Positions 51,759 to 60,400 of a stretch of 64,000 nt of DNA are shown in pieces. The position numbers and the translations under genes were made by a program. Origin of the DNA: Flavobacterium pectinovorum (lineage in GTDB: Bacteria > Bacteroidota > Bacteroidia > Flavobacteriales > Flavobacteriaceae); the NCBI RefSeq assembly GCF_022802975.1, contig NZ_JAFEVZ010000002.1, positions 434,001 to 498,000 of the forward strand, read 5' to 3'. The notes below the pieces were generated by a model, which did no database searches, was not told the DNA's origin, and saw only the letters and a program-made list of their open reading frames with translations. The stretch's first letter is position 1, and every line of letters begins with the position of its first letter.

Positions 51759-53495
51759 TTAAAATGAAAGATTCAAACCAAAATTGAATGCCCATTGAAA
51801 TTGATTAAAAGTTTGATTGTTTAACGGATTGACATAATAGTTCATTCCCGGCTCAACAAAAACATGTGTTTTTTTGTATAAACGATATTGTAAAGTACTG
51901 CTTAATAAAGTTCCATAAACAAAGTCACTGGCATTTAAATTATCACCAATTGAATTTCCGTTTAAAGTTACATTGTTTGAAATTAATTTCCCCACAAAAC
52001 CACCTGTATTTAAGCTAATGCTGGTTTTGTTTTTATTGAAAAGCGAATAAGAAACTTCAAGAGGCATTTCAATATATTTTAAACTTTGATCGATTTTTCC
52101 GTTTTCCAGATTATCGCTTTTTAAAGCATTTCGGGTGTTTTTTGAAACAAATACATAACCCGAATTGTTTGTTATTCTTGGTGTAACTTCACTAGCAATT
52201 GAATTTGGACTAAAATAATCGTTAATTATTGGTGCTGACGCTGCATAAGTATTGTTAAAATAAGAAACATTGGCAATGCTTTGTCCTAATTCGTTAATTT
52301 TAAAACCTGAACTCACAGCCCATTTTTTATTGAGTTTGTAATTTGTTTTTACACCGTATGTACTTGTTTGTTTAGATTCATTAACATTTCCCAGTGTTTT
52401 TTGCTTATTGTAATTTTCAGAATTCGCAATTCCTGCAAAAACTTCCAATGACCATTTTTCAGAATTTGATGCTGTTGTAATTTCCTTTTCTTTTTCAGTT
52501 TTAACTTCGGCAATGCCTTTTTCTAAATTTTGTAATTCGGCCAATTGAACAGAATCTTGTTTGCTCAATGAATTGGTTGAGATTGAGTTGTTTTTTTGAA
52601 TATTCTCTGCAATAATTGTTTTAGTAATTATTGGGTCATTAGAATTCTCATTTTTAGAATTTGATTTATCTGAAATAAAATTTGAAGAGTTTAAAGCAAC
52701 TGCAGTATTGTTTTTTGAAGTCGGTTTATCTTCAAAAATAGAATTTGGTATCTGGTTGTTCGAAAAAGAATTAAATGAATTTTGTTTACCAGTAACAAAT
52801 GATTTTTCAGCTACAGCCTGATTTTCATTTCTTTCTTGAGTAGATATTTGATTATTTGAAAAGGAATTAAACGAATTTTGTTTACCAGCACCAAATATTT
52901 TTTCAGCTAGAGCCTGATTTCCATTTCTTTTTTCAGTCGATGTTTGGTTGTTTGAAAAAGAATTGAATGAATATTGTTTTCCTGCAGCAGCTGTTTTTTC
53001 GGCTACAGCCTGATTCGTATTTACTGTTCCAACGTTTCTATTTTGGTTAGAAATGCCTGAATTGATTTTGTTGTTAGAACTGGTATGAGTAATAGTTGTT
53101 CTAGATGTATTGTTGTTTTGGGAATTATTGGATGGATTTATTGTGTTTTCTAAAGGTTGATTTTCAATAACATCAGATTCTTTTTTGATAATGTTTTTTT
53201 CAACAGATCTTGTTGCGTTGTTATTTAAGTCATTTTTATTCTCATCAAGAACAACACTTTTTTCTATCGATCCGTTGTAGATTGTTTCGATTTCCTTGTC
53301 AGAATTAAAATGTAAAACAGTAGGAAGTAATAATCCTAATAAAAGGCATGCAGCAGCAGACCACCAAAGAATTACTTTCTTTTTCTTTTTAGGTTTATCA
53401 AGTTCTTCTTCAATTTTATTCCACAATTCGGGTGGTGGAACACTCGAAAAGTTTTCAATTGATGAAAAAATATCTTCTATTTTTTGCTTTTTCAT
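51759..53495 (-). CDS. Inner-membrane-anchored protein with predicted C-terminal outer-membrane barrel, sigma-factor partner
   Basis: The 578-aa protein has three parts. An acidic cytosolic head (residues 1-35, PPPELWNKIEEELDK) and a basic stop precede one membrane span (about 41-62). A long Asn/Ser/Gln-rich linker (about 65-345) holds three 32-residue repeats (161-252). The C-terminal part (about 350-578) reads as short beta strands and ends QFQWAFNFGLNLSF, a BAM-type ending. It overlaps the ECF sigma gene by 4 nt. The head may hold the sigma factor while the barrel sits in the outer membrane. No named domain was assigned. Confidence 0.75.
   Translation of the reverse strand: MKKQKIEDIFSSIENFSSVPPPELWNKIEEELDKPKKKKKVILWWSAAACLLLGLLLPTVLHFNSDKEIETIYNGSIEKSVVLDENKNDLNNNATRSVEKNIIKKESDVIENQPLENTINPSNNSQNNNTSRTTITHTSSNNKINSGISNQNRNVGTVNTNQAVAEKTAAAGKQYSFNSFSNNQTSTEKRNGNQALAEKIFGAGKQNSFNSFSNNQISTQERNENQAVAEKSFVTGKQNSFNSFSNNQIPNSIFEDKPTSKNNTAVALNSSNFISDKSNSKNENSNDPIITKTIIAENIQKNNSISTNSLSKQDSVQLAELQNLEKGIAEVKTEKEKEITTASNSEKWSLEVFAGIANSENYNKQKTLGNVNESKQTSTYGVKTNYKLNKKWAVSSGFKINELGQSIANVSYFNNTYAASAPIINDYFSPNSIASEVTPRITNNSGYVFVSKNTRNALKSDNLENGKIDQSLKYIEMPLEVSYSLFNKNKTSISLNTGGFVGKLISNNVTLNGNSIGDNLNASDFVYGTLLSSTLQYRLYKKTHVFVEPGMNYYVNPLNNQTFNQFQWAFNFGLNLSF
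52740..53015. repeat. Three in-frame 96-bp repeats in the linker of the sigma-linked protein
   Basis: The units begin NQAVAEK, NQALAEK and NQAVAEK. Each contains GKQ-SFNSFSNNQ with few changes, and the third is cut to 28 residues. They keep the 32-residue period in frame and are also alike at DNA level. Confidence 0.85.
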
Positions 53496-54043
53496 GCTAT
53501 TTTAAAATTTTTAATACTCAAAACTTTTTTCTGTAAAATTCGTTTTGCCCTGTTTAAATTGGATTTTGAAGTTCCTTCTGAAATTTTGAGTTGCTCCGCA
53601 ATTTCTCTATGTTTCATTTTTTCAAAAACATATAAGTTAAAAACCATGCGGTATTGATCTGGTAATTCTCTAATATATTCGAGTAATTTTTCTTGTGGAA
53701 TCGGTATAACATCTAATTCCTCATCCTCTGTAAAATCGGTATCAGGATCAAAAACATCCAAAAAGAAACTTTCCTTTTTTTTCTTATTTAATGTTTCGAT
53801 TAGTTTGTTAATAAAAATTCGTTTAAGCCAGCCTTCAAAACTGCCTTCAAATTTATATTGATGGATTTTTTGAAAAACGATAATAAAAGCTTCCTGAAAA
53901 ACATCTTTGGCATCATCTTCATTTTTCATATATTTTAAGCAAATACCATACAGGACAGGAGAGAACAACTGATAAATTTTCAGTTGTCCTGCTCTGTCAT
54001 TTTGTATGCATTGTTTAATATATATGTCTAAATCGTCTTTCAA
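53492..54043 (-). CDS. ECF RNA polymerase sigma factor
   Basis: The 183-aa protein has region 2 (about residues 22-90, with LFSPVLYGICLKYMKNEDDAKDVFQEAFIIVF) and region 4 (about 120-170, with LPDQYRMVFNLYVFEKMKHREIAEQL and NLNRAKRILQ). It would direct RNA polymerase to an envelope or stress regulon. The next gene overlaps it by 4 nt. CAAAAATA at 54066-54073 (TATTTTTG on the minus strand) may be its -7 box. Confidence 0.92.
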   Translation of the reverse strand: MKDDLDIYIKQCIQNDRAGQLKIYQLFSPVLYGICLKYMKNEDDAKDVFQEAFIIVFQKIHQYKFEGSFEGWLKRIFINKLIETLNKKKKESFFLDVFDPDTDFTEDEELDVIPIPQEKLLEYIRELPDQYRMVFNLYVFEKMKHREIAEQLKISEGTSKSNLNRAKRILQKKVLSIKNFKIA

Positions 54044-54093
54044 AAACAGGATGGTTTGGTTTTTGCAAAAATAGCTCTTTTTAGACTCTTAAC

Positions 54094-54492
54094 CTATTTT
54101 TTATAGATAGTACGTGTACCTTCAGAGTCATTGCTTATAATTGTTAAGTTCTGGCTGTCAAGGTTTTCTATAGCGTATGTTTTGCCTTCAAAAGAAATCA
54201 GGTCTTTTTCTGACTGATCAAAAAAACTGGTTCCTTTTTTGATTTCGTATGTGCTGTTACGAATTTCGACATCATCTTTGTAGGTAATTATTTTTCCGTC
54301 AGGAGTAAAAACTATTTTTTTATTGAATCCTATTGTTTTTGGAGTAGAAACATAAGGATTGGTTTCGCCGCCTATTGTTTTTTCCCAAACCCAGGTGTTG
54401 ATAATTTTACTGTTTTCGGTGGTTTTTGTTCCTAATGAATAAGCTGTTGTGAAAATTCCAAATACAATAAAAAAGAATAGTTTTTTTGTCAT
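54094..54492 (-). CDS. Hypothetical secreted lipocalin-like protein
   Basis: The 132-aa protein has a signal peptide (about residues 1-20). The mature domain is small and beta-rich (INTWVWEKTIGG, IVFTPDGKIITYKDD, LTIISNDSEGTRTIYKK), resembling lipocalin-like proteins of Bacteroidota. The function is unknown. Its start is 1 nt after the PrcB-like gene stop, so the two are one unit. Confidence 0.65.
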   Translation of the reverse strand: MTKKLFFFIVFGIFTTAYSLGTKTTENSKIINTWVWEKTIGGETNPYVSTPKTIGFNKKIVFTPDGKIITYKDDVEIRNSTYEIKKGTSFFDQSEKDLISFEGKTYAIENLDSQNLTIISNDSEGTRTIYKK

Positions 54493-54493
54493 G

Positions 54494-55357
54494 TTAGTTT
54501 AATTTTAAAAGAAGGATTTTGTCTTTAATCGCCTTCTTGAAAACTTTAACTTCAGTACTCTGATCATCGGTATCGTTATTGTCGATATAGATTTTTGTTG
54601 TACTGGCGCCTTGGTGTAATTCAAAATAAACACCACCCTGGTTTGCTGCATCAGGAGTTCCGTAGGTTTTGGTTTGGCCTTTTAAGTTTAAGATTTCAGT
54701 TGGGACACTTTTCAGGAACAACGTATATTCACCCCTTTTTATTGTAGCGGTATATTTATATTGGCCAAATTCATAAGCTCCTACAGCAACATTTAAAAAT
54801 TTAAGAATGTTGTAATCATTTAACTGAAAAAAGTCATTAGCGGTCCCAAAAGTTCCAATTACAATATTGTCTTTGTTTTCATTTGTTTTGTTAAAATAGA
54901 TCTGTTTTGTCGTTTTAGGAATCAAAACATAATCAGCAGGATAATTTACACCCGGAGTAGTTGTTTCTCCGGTTTGTGGACCATGCTCATAAAAATTAAC
55001 AAAAATCTGACAATCGTTTTCTACTATCGAAGTAATCTTTATACCATAACCGGTAGTTGATTTTTGACCGGAAAAAATTCCAACCAAAAAGTTTTTAGTG
55101 AAATCAATATTTGGATCACTTGCTACTGTGCAGGTATTGTTATGCTTTGTAAAATACTGATTTAATTTTTCCTCTGTATTTACAACAAGTGCTGAAGGGT
55201 TAAGAAATTGTTCTTTTATAGTATAGTTACAAGAAAGAGGAAAGCCGCTAAAAGGAACATTAACGTACTCTCCACAAGTGTTCTGAGGTAAATCGTCATT
55301 TATAGAGCAGGCACTGAATCCAAAAGCTATAAATAAGCTTAATATTAACTTTTTCAT
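54494..55357 (-). CDS. PrcB-like lipoprotein
   Basis: The 287-aa protein is a lipoprotein (LILSLFIAFGFSAC, Cys17). Its N-terminal half has FLVGIFSGQKSTTGYGIKITSIV followed by a PGVNYPADYVLIPKTTKQIYF segment, which matches the PrcB C-terminal domain of protease-complex proteins. The second half is beta-rich and unassigned. It may act with an envelope protease. A T-rich region of 180 bp separates it from rmuC. Confidence 0.7.
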   Translation of the reverse strand: MKKLILSLFIAFGFSACSINDDLPQNTCGEYVNVPFSGFPLSCNYTIKEQFLNPSALVVNTEEKLNQYFTKHNNTCTVASDPNIDFTKNFLVGIFSGQKSTTGYGIKITSIVENDCQIFVNFYEHGPQTGETTTPGVNYPADYVLIPKTTKQIYFNKTNENKDNIVIGTFGTANDFFQLNDYNILKFLNVAVGAYEFGQYKYTATIKRGEYTLFLKSVPTEILNLKGQTKTYGTPDAANQGGVYFELHQGASTTKIYIDNNDTDDQSTEVKVFKKAIKDKILLLKLN

Positions 55358-55546
55358 GAAATTTTTATTTTATGTTTATTTATTAAAGATGTAATTGTTT
55401 TGAAATGGTTGCGTGAAAAAATAATTTTATAGAATTTGAGTAATTGTTTATTTAATTTAGAATGGTTACTAATTCGTGAAATTTTATTTTTTATAGATTA
55501 AGAACTACGTATTATTGCGTACTTTTACTTAAAAATTAACGTAGTT

Positions 55547-56920
55547 ATGTTGGATATTCTTCCGCTTTTATCAGTTTTTGTTATTGCTTTGTTCCTGGGG
55601 ATTTATTTAGGAGGAAAATTGTCTTTGGCTAAATCTGATTCAGAAAAAGTAAGTTTGAATGAAAAACTTAATGCAGCCGGTACACAATTTCAATTGCAGA
55701 AAGAACAATTTCAAAATGAAAAACTGAGCTTCGAAAAACAGCTTCATTTGCTAAATTCTGAAAAGGAAAATATTCGGAATGAAAAAGATAGCTTAGCGAT
55801 TCAATTTTCTAAAAAAGAGGTTGATTTTGAAAATTTGTGGGAACGCCATAAAGAACAAAAAGCTGAAATTACTGCGCTACAGGAAAAATTTACCAAAGAA
55901 TTCGAAAATCTGGCCAATAAAATTCTCGAAGAAAAATCGGCAAAATTTACAGAACAGAATTCCGTAAACATGAAAAACATCCTGTTGCCTTTGCAGGATA
56001 AAATTCAGGGTTTCGAGCAAAAGGTAGAACAGACTCATAAAGAAAGTATTGATTACCATGCAGCCCTGCGCCAGCAGATTTTAGGTTTAAGCGAAATGAA
56101 TGTTCAGATGAGCAAAGAGACTTTAAATCTGACAAAAGCGCTGAAAGGCGACAGTAAAATACAGGGCAATTGGGGCGAACTGGTTTTAGAACGTGTGCTT
56201 GAAAAATCGGGACTTGAAAAAGGAAGAGAATACGAAGTACAGCAAAGTTTTATGAGTGCTGAAGGAAATCGCGTATTTCCTGATGTGGTAATTAATTTGC
56301 CGGACGGTAAAAAAATGATTGTCGATTCGAAAGTTTCTCTTACTGCTTATGAAAAATGGGTCAATGAAGAGGAGGAAAACCTTAAAAATGAATTTCTGAA
56401 GGAACACGTCAATTCCTTAAAAAGACACGTTGAGCAGCTCGGAAGCAAAAATTACCACGATTTGTACCAAATTGAAAGTCCGGATTTTGTTTTGCTTTTT
56501 ATTCCTATTGAACCCGCTTTTGCCATTGCCTTAAACGAAGATTCGGCTTTGTACAATAAAGCTTTTGCCAAAAATATTGTAATCGTTACCCCAACGACCT
56601 TATTGGCTACTTTACGAACTATTGACAGTATGTGGGCCAATCAGAAACAACAGGAAAATGCTTTTGAAATTGCTCGTCAGGCAGGGGCGTTGTATGATAA
56701 ATTTGAAGGTTTTGTAACCGATTTGGTAAAAATCGGGAACAAAATAAAAGACACCAAAACCGAATATGAAAACGCCATGAACAAACTCGTTGAAGGAAGA
56801 GGAAATCTGATTTCGAGTGTTGAAAAATTAAGAAAAATGGGAGCTAAAGCTAAAAAATCGCTTCCGGAAAATATTATTGCAAGAGCTTCAAATACTGATG
56901 AAAATCAATTATTAAATTAA
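55547..56920 (+). CDS. rmuC: DNA recombination protein RmuC
   Basis: The 457-aa protein has an N-terminal membrane anchor (about residues 4-24), a long coiled coil (about 35-200) and the RmuC domain (about 210-420). That domain has GNWGELVLERVLEKSGLEKGREY, DVVINLPDGKKMIVDSKVSLTAYEKW and LLFIPIEPAFAIAL. It is linked to limiting inversions and to DNA-end processing at the membrane. It is a single-gene unit followed closely by a thioesterase gene. Confidence 0.93.
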   Translation: MLDILPLLSVFVIALFLGIYLGGKLSLAKSDSEKVSLNEKLNAAGTQFQLQKEQFQNEKLSFEKQLHLLNSEKENIRNEKDSLAIQFSKKEVDFENLWERHKEQKAEITALQEKFTKEFENLANKILEEKSAKFTEQNSVNMKNILLPLQDKIQGFEQKVEQTHKESIDYHAALRQQILGLSEMNVQMSKETLNLTKALKGDSKIQGNWGELVLERVLEKSGLEKGREYEVQQSFMSAEGNRVFPDVVINLPDGKKMIVDSKVSLTAYEKWVNEEEENLKNEFLKEHVNSLKRHVEQLGSKNYHDLYQIESPDFVLLFIPIEPAFAIALNEDSALYNKAFAKNIVIVTPTTLLATLRTIDSMWANQKQQENAFEIARQAGALYDKFEGFVTDLVKIGNKIKDTKTEYENAMNKLVEGRGNLISSVEKLRKMGAKAKKSLPENIIARASNTDENQLLN

Positions 56921-56984
56921 ACTTTCATTAAAACAAAAAAAACAGCCGTAAACCAAAAACCAACAACTATAAACAATTACATTA

Positions 56985-57533
56985 ATGACTACAGATTTCA
57001 GACCCGTTTCTTCATCAAAAATTAGTATTTCAGAACTAATGCTTCCGTCGCATACCAACTTCAGCGGAAAGATTCATGGAGGATACATTTTACAATTACT
57101 CGACCAGATTGCTTTTGCCTGTGCCTCAAAATTTTGCGGTAATTATTGCGTAACAGCTTCTGTGGATACGGTAAACTTTTTAAAACCTATTGAAGTTGGT
57201 GAACTGGTAACCATGAAGGCATCGGTAAATTATGTAGGACGCAGCTCAATGATTGTAGGTATTCGTGTAGAGGCAGAACATATTCAGACCGGCGTAATCA
57301 AACATTGCAATTCATCTTATTTTACAATGGTAGCCAAAGACAAAGATGGTAAAAGCATTCAGGTTCCGGGACTCATTTTAACCAATCTGGATGAAGTACG
57401 CCGTTTTAGAAAATGTATCAAGCAAATTGAAACCAGAAAAGAAATAGAAGAACATGCCAGAGAAGCCAAAGTAAATTCAATTGAAGATTTGGCAAGTTTG
57501 GATAAATATAATGTATTGGTAGAGATTGGTTAA
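56985..57533 (+). CDS. Acyl-CoA thioesterase (hotdog fold)
   Basis: The 182-aa protein has the hotdog core of the YciA/BACH group: LMLPSHTNFSGKIHGGYILQLLDQIAFACASKF, then VDTVNFLKPIEVGELVTMKASVNYVGRSSMIVGIRVEAEH. It should hydrolyse acyl-CoA in the cytosol. It lies 64 nt after rmuC and 18 nt before a VOC protein gene. Confidence 0.9.
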   Translation: MTTDFRPVSSSKISISELMLPSHTNFSGKIHGGYILQLLDQIAFACASKFCGNYCVTASVDTVNFLKPIEVGELVTMKASVNYVGRSSMIVGIRVEAEHIQTGVIKHCNSSYFTMVAKDKDGKSIQVPGLILTNLDEVRRFRKCIKQIETRKEIEEHAREAKVNSIEDLASLDKYNVLVEIG

Positions 57534-57551
57534 CATAATAAATAAAGCAAA

Positions 57552-57941
57552 ATGGTAAAGTTTGGCTATACAATATTATATGTAGAAGATGTAGAAAGAT
57601 CTTTAGTTTTTTACGAAAGTATTTTTGGGTTTTCAAGAAAATTTATAACTCCTGATAATGATTATGGGGAATTGAGTACTGGCGAAACGACAATCTCATT
57701 TGCTTCAAAGAAACTGGCTTCTCAAAATTTATCAGAGGGTTTTATTGAAAGTAATTTACAAGATAAGCCTTTTGCGATCGAATTAGGTTTTATAACAGAT
57801 GAAGTTGTAGAATTGGTTCAAAAAGCAACTTCTTTCGGGGCTATATTAGTGACAGAGCCAAAGATGAAGCCTTGGGGGCAAATTGTAGCTTATGTCAGGG
57901 ATTTGGATGGTTTTTTACTTGAAATCTGCACACCAATTTAA
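57552..57941 (+). CDS. VOC (glyoxalase/dioxygenase) family protein
   Basis: The 129-aa protein has the paired beta-alpha-beta-beta-beta units of the VOC fold, with TILYVEDVERSLVFYESIFGFS at the start and AYVRDLDGFLLEICTP at the end, including a late metal-type Glu. It lacks clear glyoxalase I substrate residues, so no reaction is assigned. Its start follows the thioesterase by 18 nt. Confidence 0.85.
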   Translation: MVKFGYTILYVEDVERSLVFYESIFGFSRKFITPDNDYGELSTGETTISFASKKLASQNLSEGFIESNLQDKPFAIELGFITDEVVELVQKATSFGAILVTEPKMKPWGQIVAYVRDLDGFLLEICTPI

Positions 57942-58154
57942 CATTCCATAAGCAATAGTTCGTATTTGAAAGATTCACAAATATTTAGCATAAAATCGTC
58001 AACCCTATTCCTGAAAATTTCGTAACTTTAAGTAGATAATGTATTGAGTTATTGTATGTTTTCACGGAGTACGCCATTCGATTTTTTGATCTTAGTTTTT
58101 CTTTCTTCTTAAAATAAAAAACCGAATGACATAATTGTTTAAATGATGACGATT

Positions 58155-58721
58155 ATGAAAAGAACTGTATTTTTTATTTTATTGTTTACCGCTTGTTCTC
58201 TTATTGCTCAGGAAAAAATTACTACAAACAAGGCAATAATAAATTTTGAAGCTACCGTACCCTTTTTTGAGGAAATAAAAGCGGTAAACAAATCGGTTAT
58301 GATTATTTTGGATCCTAAAGCAAGTACTTTATTATGTACTGTTGTCATGCGAGATTTTCATTTTAAACTGGATTTGATGAAAGAACATTTTAATGAAAAT
58401 TATGTAGAAAGTGATCGCTATCCTAAAGCTTTTTTTAAAGGTAAAATCGCAAAATTTGATTTGAAAGATATCGATGAAACCGAAAAAGAATATGTAATTA
58501 AAGGGAAATTAATGATTCGCGGAAAATACAAAGATATTTCGGTAAAAGCTTTGCTGAAAAAAGTATATGGCGGGATACAGATTAAGTCTGATTTTCCGAT
58601 AACTATTTCCGATTTTGATATTGAAATACCGAACAGAATTGCTGCTAAAATCGCAAAAACAGTCAATACGGAGTTAAACGGGGTGATTGGTAATGACGAA
58701 ATGTTTCTGACTTTAAAATAA
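58155..58721 (+). CDS. YceI family protein
   Basis: From ATG 58155 the product is 188 aa with a signal peptide (MKRTVFFILLFTACSLIAQ). In-frame ATGs at 58143 and 58146 also exist. The YceI lipocalin-like pattern is visible in INFEATVPFFEEIKAV, LLCTVVMRDFHFKLDLMKEHFNENYVESDRYPKAFFKG and a late ISDFDIEIPNRIA. Such proteins bind polyprenoid-like lipids in the periplasm. It is a single-gene unit whose stop lies 6 nt from a convergent gene. Confidence 0.87.
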   Translation: MKRTVFFILLFTACSLIAQEKITTNKAIINFEATVPFFEEIKAVNKSVMIILDPKASTLLCTVVMRDFHFKLDLMKEHFNENYVESDRYPKAFFKGKIAKFDLKDIDETEKEYVIKGKLMIRGKYKDISVKALLKKVYGGIQIKSDFPITISDFDIEIPNRIAAKIAKTVNTELNGVIGNDEMFLTLK

Positions 58722-58727
58722 AATTGG

Positions 58728-59639
58728 TCACGAGATACAACGTGAAAGCGCCGTTTCCAGATCATCAAACTGAAAATTTAGACTTGCTTTTTTAATTTTT
58801 TCTGATGAAACCCTTTGTCCGTTCAGGACAGCAACGCTCATTTCACCTAAAATTAATTTAAGAACAAAATCCGGAACTTTGGGCAGCCAGATAGAATAAC
58901 CATAAAAGTTTGCAAGTGTTTTAGATAATACGATATTGGTTGTGTTGTCTAAAACAGTTGCATTATAATTACCATTTATTTGCTCATCCTGAATAGCTTT
59001 TAAATAAACAGTACATAAATCTTCGATATGAATCCAGGGGAGGTATTGGTTTCCGTTTCCTAAAATGGCCCCAAAACCCAATTTAAAGCTGGGTTTTAAT
59101 TTTTTTAAAAAGCCTTCATTTCTTCCCAGCACAATTCCGGTTCTCACTTTTACAGTCCGGATTCCTAATGATTCAATTTTAGCAGCAGCATCTTCCCAGA
59201 TTTGGCAGGTTGTGCCTAAAAAATCATTTGCAGGAAGTGTCTCTTCGGTACAAATTTCATCAGAGGTAACGGCTCCGTAAATCCCAACAGCCGAAGCCGA
59301 AATAAAAGCTTTCAGCAACTTATTGTGTTTTTGCAAAACAGAATAAATAAGCTCAATGGGTTTGGTACGGCTATCTAAAATGGCTTTTTTGCGTTTTTCT
59401 GTCCACCGTTTTTCTACAATTCCTTCGCCTGCCAGATGAATAATAAAATTGGCATTTAAAATCGCATTTTCATCAATATAATTATGGTCTAAATCCCATT
59501 TGTAATAGGTAATGAAATCCGTGTTATTTCTGTCTGAACGACTTAAAACAGATACTGAAAAACCATTTTCAATAAGTACATGGGTAAGGTAGGTACCAAT
59601 GAATCCACTTCCTCCGGTGAGTAATACGTTTTTAGCCAT
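58728..59639 (-). CDS. TIGR01777-type NAD(P)-binding epimerase
   Basis: The 303-aa protein has the Rossmann motif LLTGGSGFIGTYL (about residues 6-18) and the family motifs YKWDLDHNYID, IIHLAGEGIVEKRWTEKRKKAILDSR, RTGIVLGRNEGFLKKLKP and PWIHIEDL. It belongs to the SDR-like YfcH/TIGR01777 family, and its substrate is unknown. In flavobacteria this family is often near photolyase and light-response genes, as here. Confidence 0.9.
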   Translation of the reverse strand: MAKNVLLTGGSGFIGTYLTHVLIENGFSVSVLSRSDRNNTDFITYYKWDLDHNYIDENAILNANFIIHLAGEGIVEKRWTEKRKKAILDSRTKPIELIYSVLQKHNKLLKAFISASAVGIYGAVTSDEICTEETLPANDFLGTTCQIWEDAAAKIESLGIRTVKVRTGIVLGRNEGFLKKLKPSFKLGFGAILGNGNQYLPWIHIEDLCTVYLKAIQDEQINGNYNATVLDNTTNIVLSKTLANFYGYSIWLPKVPDFVLKLILGEMSVAVLNGQRVSSEKIKKASLNFQFDDLETALSRCIS

Positions 59640-59737
59640 GATAGTTTATAATATATTTAACAGTGCCAGCTATTTAGACATTCGTAAAGATACTTAAACA
59701 TTGCTTACCTTTAGAGCGAATTCTAAATTTAAAAGAA

Positions 59738-60400
59738 ATGGCTGCTAAAAAGAAGGTAATCAGTAAAGAAGATATCGTTTCAATATACATGAATGAAGTT
59801 TTGGAAAAAGGTCAGAAACCAAAATCGGTTTATCATTTTGCCAAAGAAAATGATTTTACAGAGGCCGAATTTTATGCCTTTTTTGGAACATTGGAAGGTT
59901 TGGAAAAAGAAATTTTTAGATTGTTTTTTGCCAACACAGTTGATTTGCTGCAGAAAAATACCGATTATTCAGAATACGATATGAAGAACAAAATGCTGAG
60001 TTTTTATTTTACTTTTTTTGAAGTATTAACTGCTAACAGAAGTTACGTTCTACAATCGCTCAAACTGGACAGAAATCCGTTGAAGAATTTGGTTCAGCTG
60101 ACTTTATTAAGAGACAGTTTCAAAGAATATGTTTCTGAAATCCTGACAGATGATTACAGGTTAGAGCAGGAAAAATTACAGAAGTTTCAGGAAAAAGCCA
60201 TTCAGGAAAGTGCCTGGCTGCAATTGATGATGACCATAAAATTCTGGATAGACGATTCATCAGCCGCTTTTGAAAAAACAGATATTTTTATAGAGAAATC
60301 CGTAAATGCTTCTTTCGAATTAATGAATGTAGCACCAATGAACCATCTGATAGATTTAGGGAAATTTCTCTTCAAAGAAAAAATATACAGCAAATCATGA
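59738..60400 (+). CDS. TetR-family transcriptional regulator
   Basis: The 220-aa protein has an N-terminal DNA-binding domain (about residues 8-60, with DIVSIYMNEVLEKGQKPKSVYHFAKENDFTEAEFYAFFGTLEGLEKEIF) and a larger helical ligand domain. The helix-turn-helix is less canonical than in typical TetR proteins. It overlaps the ABC1 kinase gene by 4 nt, so it likely regulates its own operon. Near-consensus TTACCTTTAG lies about 25 nt upstream. Confidence 0.8.
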   Translation: MAAKKKVISKEDIVSIYMNEVLEKGQKPKSVYHFAKENDFTEAEFYAFFGTLEGLEKEIFRLFFANTVDLLQKNTDYSEYDMKNKMLSFYFTFFEVLTANRSYVLQSLKLDRNPLKNLVQLTLLRDSFKEYVSEILTDDYRLEQEKLQKFQEKAIQESAWLQLMMTIKFWIDDSSAAFEKTDIFIEKSVNASFELMNVAPMNHLIDLGKFLFKEKIYSKS

